This document shows positions 59,424 to 64,000 of a stretch of 64,000 bases of DNA, piece after piece. A program made the position numbers and the translations under genes. The notes beneath the pieces are model-generated. The model did not search any database. It had not been told where the DNA came from and worked only from the letters and a program-made list of their open reading frames with translations. Source of the stretch: Collybia mongolica (Eukaryota > Basidiomycota > Agaricomycetes > Agaricales > Clitocybaceae); NCBI GenBank assembly GCA_013420905.1, contig JAAXNY010000004.1, positions 1,550,001 to 1,614,000 on the forward strand, written 5' to 3'. Numbering within the stretch: the first letter of the stretch is position 1; the number at the start of each line of letters is the position of its first letter.

Positions 59424-59784
59424 ACATCAGGTGATTGATCACAAATAATCGATAACCGACATGAGGACAGCGACCCAACTGTTCGTTTGCTTATCAGAGT
59501 GGACCCACAACCCCTGAAGATGCCTTACCGCGCATGACCTCGACTTCGAGGTCGTGAGCGGTGAAACCAGGAGTCATAACCTGAGCCCAAGTGCAACGGT
59601 GCCAAATTCACCAGGCGCCAGTCAAATACCCGCAATTGGAGAGAAATCCTTGCGCAGTTTGTACGGGATGACTCGATCAATTATAATTCCCACGTGATGA
59701 TCTTCCCTTAAATCAAGCAAGCTTGGCACTTTTACTACTCACCCCGTTCTCTCGACAACGGTCTCAGCTCGTTCGTTGACCAAA
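59424..59784. other. Intergenic region next to the Ty3 element
   Basis: It resembles part of 51430-51670 (see findings). It is presumably the promoter region of the ORF at 59785. No other feature is seen. Confidence 0.4.
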
Positions 59785-60156
59785 ATGTACAACATCGACC
59801 CTCTTTGTTTCTGCCAGGATAATCTCACAATCGTTTCACAGTTTACTATGATACCCTGTCGATTCATCAAAGGGTTCGAAATCAGCCATTCAAAACTGGC
59901 TGGCAAGTTCGGCGCTTCCAACGTGGATGCTGCTATCGATTTTATCCTTCAAGATAACCTCGATCGGGATGGCTTCAAGTATCTCGCCTGCGGAACTCGA
60001 CCTGGCCATGAGGTTACCCGGCCTTTAGTGATCGTCCTTGATGATGACAACGACCTGGAGCGGTTGAAGCAAAGACCGTTGGGCGATGTAGACCCCAGTA
60101 TTCGGAGAGTGCAGGTTATCCTTGACGGACCAGATGTGTGGGAAAGATCAGGCTGA
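59785..60156 (+). CDS. Hypothetical small protein (123 aa)
   Basis: A single ORF from ATG 59785 encodes a soluble protein with a CRFIKGFEISHSKLAGKFG start and a polar centre (FILQDNLDRDGFKYLACG). The acidic VIVLDDDNDLERLK stretch is followed by RVQVILDGPDVWE. I do not recognise it. The codon pattern and composition look like host coding sequence, but the ORF is short and an unseen intron is possible. Confidence 0.4.
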   Translation: MYNIDPLCFCQDNLTIVSQFTMIPCRFIKGFEISHSKLAGKFGASNVDAAIDFILQDNLDRDGFKYLACGTRPGHEVTRPLVIVLDDDNDLERLKQRPLGDVDPSIRRVQVILDGPDVWERSG

Positions 60157-61375
60157 CATGAGCAGAGTGTGGTGAGCCGAGTTTTAGCGCGATGTTGTGC
60201 ATGCTCATTTGTTTCGGTGAATTTGGCCGACTTCCAGTCATTTTGCTTTCTGTATTATTTTCCATCCCCACCGTTCCCATGCAAACATTTGTGCACATCT
60301 TGATCACGCCGACCTTCTTTCTTTGTTCTCAAATTACTTCCTGCTCCTCTTCGTTACCGTATACCAATGTTTGTTTTCAAGTTATCAAATGCGGATAGTG
60401 CCATCGGGAAGTTCACCGCTGCCGAACACAGGGAAACCGCCGCTACCCCCGATGCACAACGTCGGAACAGGAATAAGGCTGCACACGGCGAGTGCCACGG
60501 TACGGCATGGAATGGATGATCCCGGATCGCCATCACCTCGCCGCCGAGTGTAACACGTGGCCTGGGTAACGACTACTCTAAGGTATTCCAAAGAGGTGAT
60601 GATGCACAACGACCGACACTCAGGGACATGCTAAAGACGTTAAGAAAGGACCCCGTCCATTCCGATTCGAAGCGTTCATTGCATCTGTGAGTATATACCC
60701 ATGTTAAGGTATTCACTAACGCAAGTGTCCTACCTCTCCCCCATATGACACCAGGTTCACATCACTACATATTATCCTAAAATTCAAGTTTACTTGATCC
60801 ACATGTTAATCCAATCTGGAGATCCAGCTTTACCGAATCACAATAGTGATCACTGTTAAGGGGGAAATGGTGGGAGATGCCGGTAGGTCGTTCCAGTTTT
60901 AAGGCTGCTTATAATCATCACCCCAGAATCTATGTTAGCCCAACTGCGCATCAAGGTTGTGCAATCACTTGACATTCAAGTTGTTCTCTCTTCCTTTCCC
61001 TTGCCCAGAACATGAAAAGCTAAAACTTGAAATACCGTGATTGTTCCCGCTTGTTGCAATACTCTCGACGATCATTGGACGATTGCAATTGAAAGTGCTG
61101 GGCGGACCTTGTGAGTGACTCTGATCTTGGCGTTGGGATCTGGAGGGCATGCTGCACACGGGGCATCGATCCGCGATTGTACTTGATATACTATATTCTG
61201 TGCCGAGCACTATACAACCCGTTCAGTTAATATCTGTGACGCAACTGACATCGATTACTGTGACTTTGTTGCCTCTATACCATATATAAGGGCTCATATC
61301 CATAGGATGCCCCGACCACTTCCCATCCACATACCATCCCAGCCTATACCGATCGCGATAATATAAAATCTTACA
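60157..61375. other. Intergenic region with a short LTR-like match
   Basis: About 1.2 kb without a recognised gene; ORFs stay below 82 codons. 60726-60752 (TGTCCTACCTCTCCCCCATA...) matches 35290-35317, the possible LTR start upstream of MPC2, so it may be a repeat fragment. The 3' end holds the promoter of the next gene. Confidence 0.45.
61283..61290 (+). promoter_or_regulatory. TATA box candidate for the CBM-DM9 gene
   Basis: TATATAAG lies about 90 bp upstream of the ATG at 61376, a usual distance for a fungal TATA element. Confidence 0.5.
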
Positions 61376-62892
61376 ATGACACAATACTGGGAACCCGGAA
61401 CGGAATACAACTCCGGCGACGTTGTCCAGTATGAAGGTAAGCTCACTCCTGAACTCCATTTGTTTAACCATTAGATTATTGATACACCCAGGTAACAAAT
61501 ACAAAATTATCCAGCCTCATCGTTCCCAGGTAGGTTATAATAATGTGAAATGATTCTTTGCAAATTATTTATTTCAGTCCGACTGGGCACCTCCCATTAC
61601 CCCGGCGTTGTGGGGGCGTGTTCCAAATCACAATAATAATCAACACCAGAACGAACGACAACAAAATCAACAACCTCAACAGACTTATCAGTCACCTTCT
61701 TACCAACAGCCTGAACAGGGCCAGAACCAAGGTGAGATTTGATATGAGAGTTCCCAATGGAATCATAAATATTCGTTACGGTACAGGTTACCCTACTGAC
61801 CAAAAGGTGGAGCCCTCCCATGAGGAGAAGAAGACTAGCTGGTTTGACCTCGATGATACACGCAAGAAGCAATTCGAGGTATACTAATTATACTTCTTGA
61901 CTTTCTCTCGGCGCCATTAATTTTTTATGCTTCGCAGGTTGGCGGTGCTTTAGCAGCAGGTGCGGCTCTGCTTGGCGGTGGGTTCGCGCTCTACAAGCAT
62001 CACGAACAGTCAGAGGAACAGGTATGTAATCTAGTTCCCGTCAGGCCGCTGGCGTGTGTTGATAGGGCTATCAGAAAAAAGCTCAAACCTGGGCTCTCAG
62101 CAACTGGGTCAATGAGGCCAGAGAACGCACAGAGCAGTTCAATAGGAATGGACCGACCGGCCCTGCTACGTGGGTTTTGACCCAAGGCAAAAATATCCCA
62201 CAGGGGGCTATCGAAGTCGGCAAGGAGCACACATGGACATTGTACATATGCAGGTCCTTTGTTGAGGTTAGCCATCTTTTATCATAATCTTGTCCCGCCC
62301 ATCACCAAGCTCATCGCCGGCATCCATAGGGCGGTATCCGTACGTTGTGGGAAGTCTCTAGGACCTAACTCGTCATATTTATATGTATACAGAACTCGGC
62401 AAGGCATCTCCGGCTTTCCAGAAAGGCGCCGTCATCGGGTATAAACACGAAGAAATCCACGTAAGCGTTTAACATGTGGTTTGCATCTCATTATTCAAAT
62501 TAATGACCCAAAATTTAGCTTGACACTTACGAGGTCCTTGTTGGGAACATGAACGGACTTCGTTGGGTTTCCGCTCATGGTAGGCTCAACGTCGCCTCTC
62601 TGGGCTATAATCCCGTCGAGGGTGGCCGCGAGGACGATGGAACCCCGTTGTATATTGCGAAGGCCTTGCATAAAGGTGTTGTCCATCCAGGGAAAGCGAG
62701 CGAGAAGCTCGATGGTAAACAAACTATCCTGGAGCTCTGATGTATTGCTGACCCATGAACTGGTAACTAGGTGCATACATTCCTTATGACGGCGACGAGA
62801 AGAACGTTAAGGTTAGCGATGCTAATCGGTAATTTGCTATCTTTGACTAAACTTTTTCCATGTAGGAATATCAGATCCTGTGTTACAACTAG
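61376..62892 (+). CDS. CBM5/12 - glycine-rich segment - DM9 (DUF3421) protein
   Basis: Eleven exons (61376-61436, 61492-61529, 61578-61731, 61787-61878, 61938-62021, 62066-62266, 62330-62339, 62393-62460, 62519-62714, 62771-62811, 62866-62892) sum to 972 nt, giving 323 residues. Residues 1-48 are a CBM5/12-type chitin-binding module (YWEPGTEYNSGDVVQYEG, SDWAPP, LWGRV). A Gln/Asn-rich linker, an acidic WFDLDD stretch and a glycine/alanine-rich segment (GGALAAGAALLGGGFALYK, about 117-135) follow. The C-terminal half is a DM9-like lectin domain (GKASPAFQKGAVIGY, GGREDDGTPLYIAKA, HPGKASEKLDGAYIPY). There is no signal peptide. Exon 7 has only 10 nt. The likely role is glycan binding, perhaps at walls or membranes; this is inference. 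Confidence 0.87.
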
Positions 62893-64000
62893 GTGGATGT
62901 GCAGGGCCTGTACCTGTCAGTCCATGGTTGAAACTGTATAGTATCTCAAAAGCCAATGTGGATTTTTCATCCACATCCTCAGATATACCTATGTGAATTT
63001 GCTGTTTTTGATATGGACGCTTTACGTCCATCTGGAAGGGACTTGTAAGTAACAATTAGTGAGAAGAAGGTTTAAGCTTCTGTGCGCCTGTGATGCGCCT
63101 ACCGCTGCAACGTACCTCCTCCCAACAAACCGAAGAGAGCAACCAACTAAATCCACACATCATCAGGACCAGGCAGCCCCACCTCTCTTGAAGTTATGAT
63201 AAATTGACGTACCACAACGCCGGCCCGAACGGGAATACAGCAGCAGAAAGTGCGGGAGCGGATATCACGTAGGGTGATTTATTTATTTGGGGGGTAGCCT
63301 GTAGGCGTCGACTTGTTTTTGTAGTGTGGTGCATCAAGGAACGGATTCAATCCGATTTAACGAGTTCGATTTTTCTTCGTACGCGGCGGTGGTGAACAGG
63401 GCCAGCCTATTAGGAGACCACCGCCGATGGACGAAGCTAGGTATACATACCCCCTCCGTAGATGCCCGGGGGCAGCGCAATTTTGAGACCGATAACCAGT
63501 GCATTATGATCTTCGGCGACGAAACATGATGGTAGTTGATGTGTTTCGAGGGTTCATTACACTACATACCAAGTCGCAAAGTAAGTAGCCATGGAGGCCT
63601 GAGGTATGAGGTCCAAGGTCATCTTTCGTGCCAGGCTGAACAAGTAGACAGGTGTGTATATGGGTCACGCGTGCCAGTGCTATTTCTCATGCAGGCCGAT
63701 AAATGCTAGACAACTTGGATTTGAAGGTTTTATGATGGCAAGACGTCGCACGCAGGGACAAGAATGAAATTAAATAAGATATGTAGAACGAGAGAAGATA
63801 CGGTATATTTACAATGTGCCAGCATTAAATAGTATGGTTTTACAGTTCGATTTTTAGGTCAGCTCCAAACGAGGGGGAAAGGGGGCATGAGGGAGTGGTA
63901 CAAGAGAAGGACGACTATATACTGTGAATAAGTGTACTTCTGATGAATCTTTCAGTAACGGTATTCGTAACGATCGCTGCTTCTTGATCGTCGACCACGG
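62893..64000. other. Right end of window, no gene recognised
   Basis: About 1.1 kb. Only short ORFs are open (longest 67 codons at 63326-63529), without motifs I know, and no repeats or RNA genes are seen. Confidence 0.5.

Overview
The window reads as nuclear DNA of a mushroom-forming basidiomycete (Agaricomycetes). Host genes are close together and cut by many introns of about 45-65 nt. The proteins have fungal forms: MED1, a DCAF7-like WD40 protein, MFS sugar porters, MPC2, and a CBM5/12 plus DM9 protein. The repeats are typical of such genomes: Ty3/gypsy elements, a RNase H-bearing LINE, Tc1/mariner, hAT and a MULE-like fragment.

Layout. 1-25 kb is gene-rich. It holds two tandem BTB genes (+), MED1 (-), a 1466-residue tail-anchored protein with a KASH-like C-terminus (-), palmitoyl-protein thioesterase (-), a CNT nucleoside transporter (+), a DCAF7-like WD40 gene (-) and two tandem paralogous sugar porters (-). 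26-31.7 kb is a decayed, CpG-poor transposon block: a LINE 3' part, inverted retroposon copies and a deleted hAT element. 32.4-35.2 kb is a small gene island with a conserved 160-residue protein, an Apq12-like protein and MPC2. 35.3-48.6 kb is a nested array. A degenerate Ty3 element is split by a LINE with a 15-bp target duplication. That LINE is split in turn by an intact Tc1 element and by a solo LTR. A MULE-like fragment and an ORF with a possible PD-(D/E)XK motif follow. 51.8-59.4 kb is a young Ty3 element with two LTRs, a 5-bp target duplication and a missing integrase core. 59.8-64 kb returns to host sequence, with a small ORF and a CBM5/12-DM9 gene.

Exon structures were built by joining GT-AG (rarely GC-AG) introns so that the reading frame closes and family motifs are restored. 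For eight genes the exon lengths sum to an exact multiple of three: tail-anchored protein 4401 nt, PPT 951, CNT 1773, WD40 1260, sugar porters 1884 and 1842, MPC2 330, CBM-DM9 972. The 160-residue protein (483 nt) also closes. No operon-like cooperation is expected. The main larger-scale stories are transposon nesting, CpG decay (stop codons that look like CGA to TGA) and unusual splicing (9- and 10-nt microexons, three GC-AG introns).

I found no convincing entirely new multi-gene system. The best leads are the KASH-like tail-anchored protein, the PD-(D/E)XK-like ORF beside the transposons, the CBM-glycine-rich-DM9 architecture, and the inverted retroposon pair whose flanks look exchanged by an inversion.
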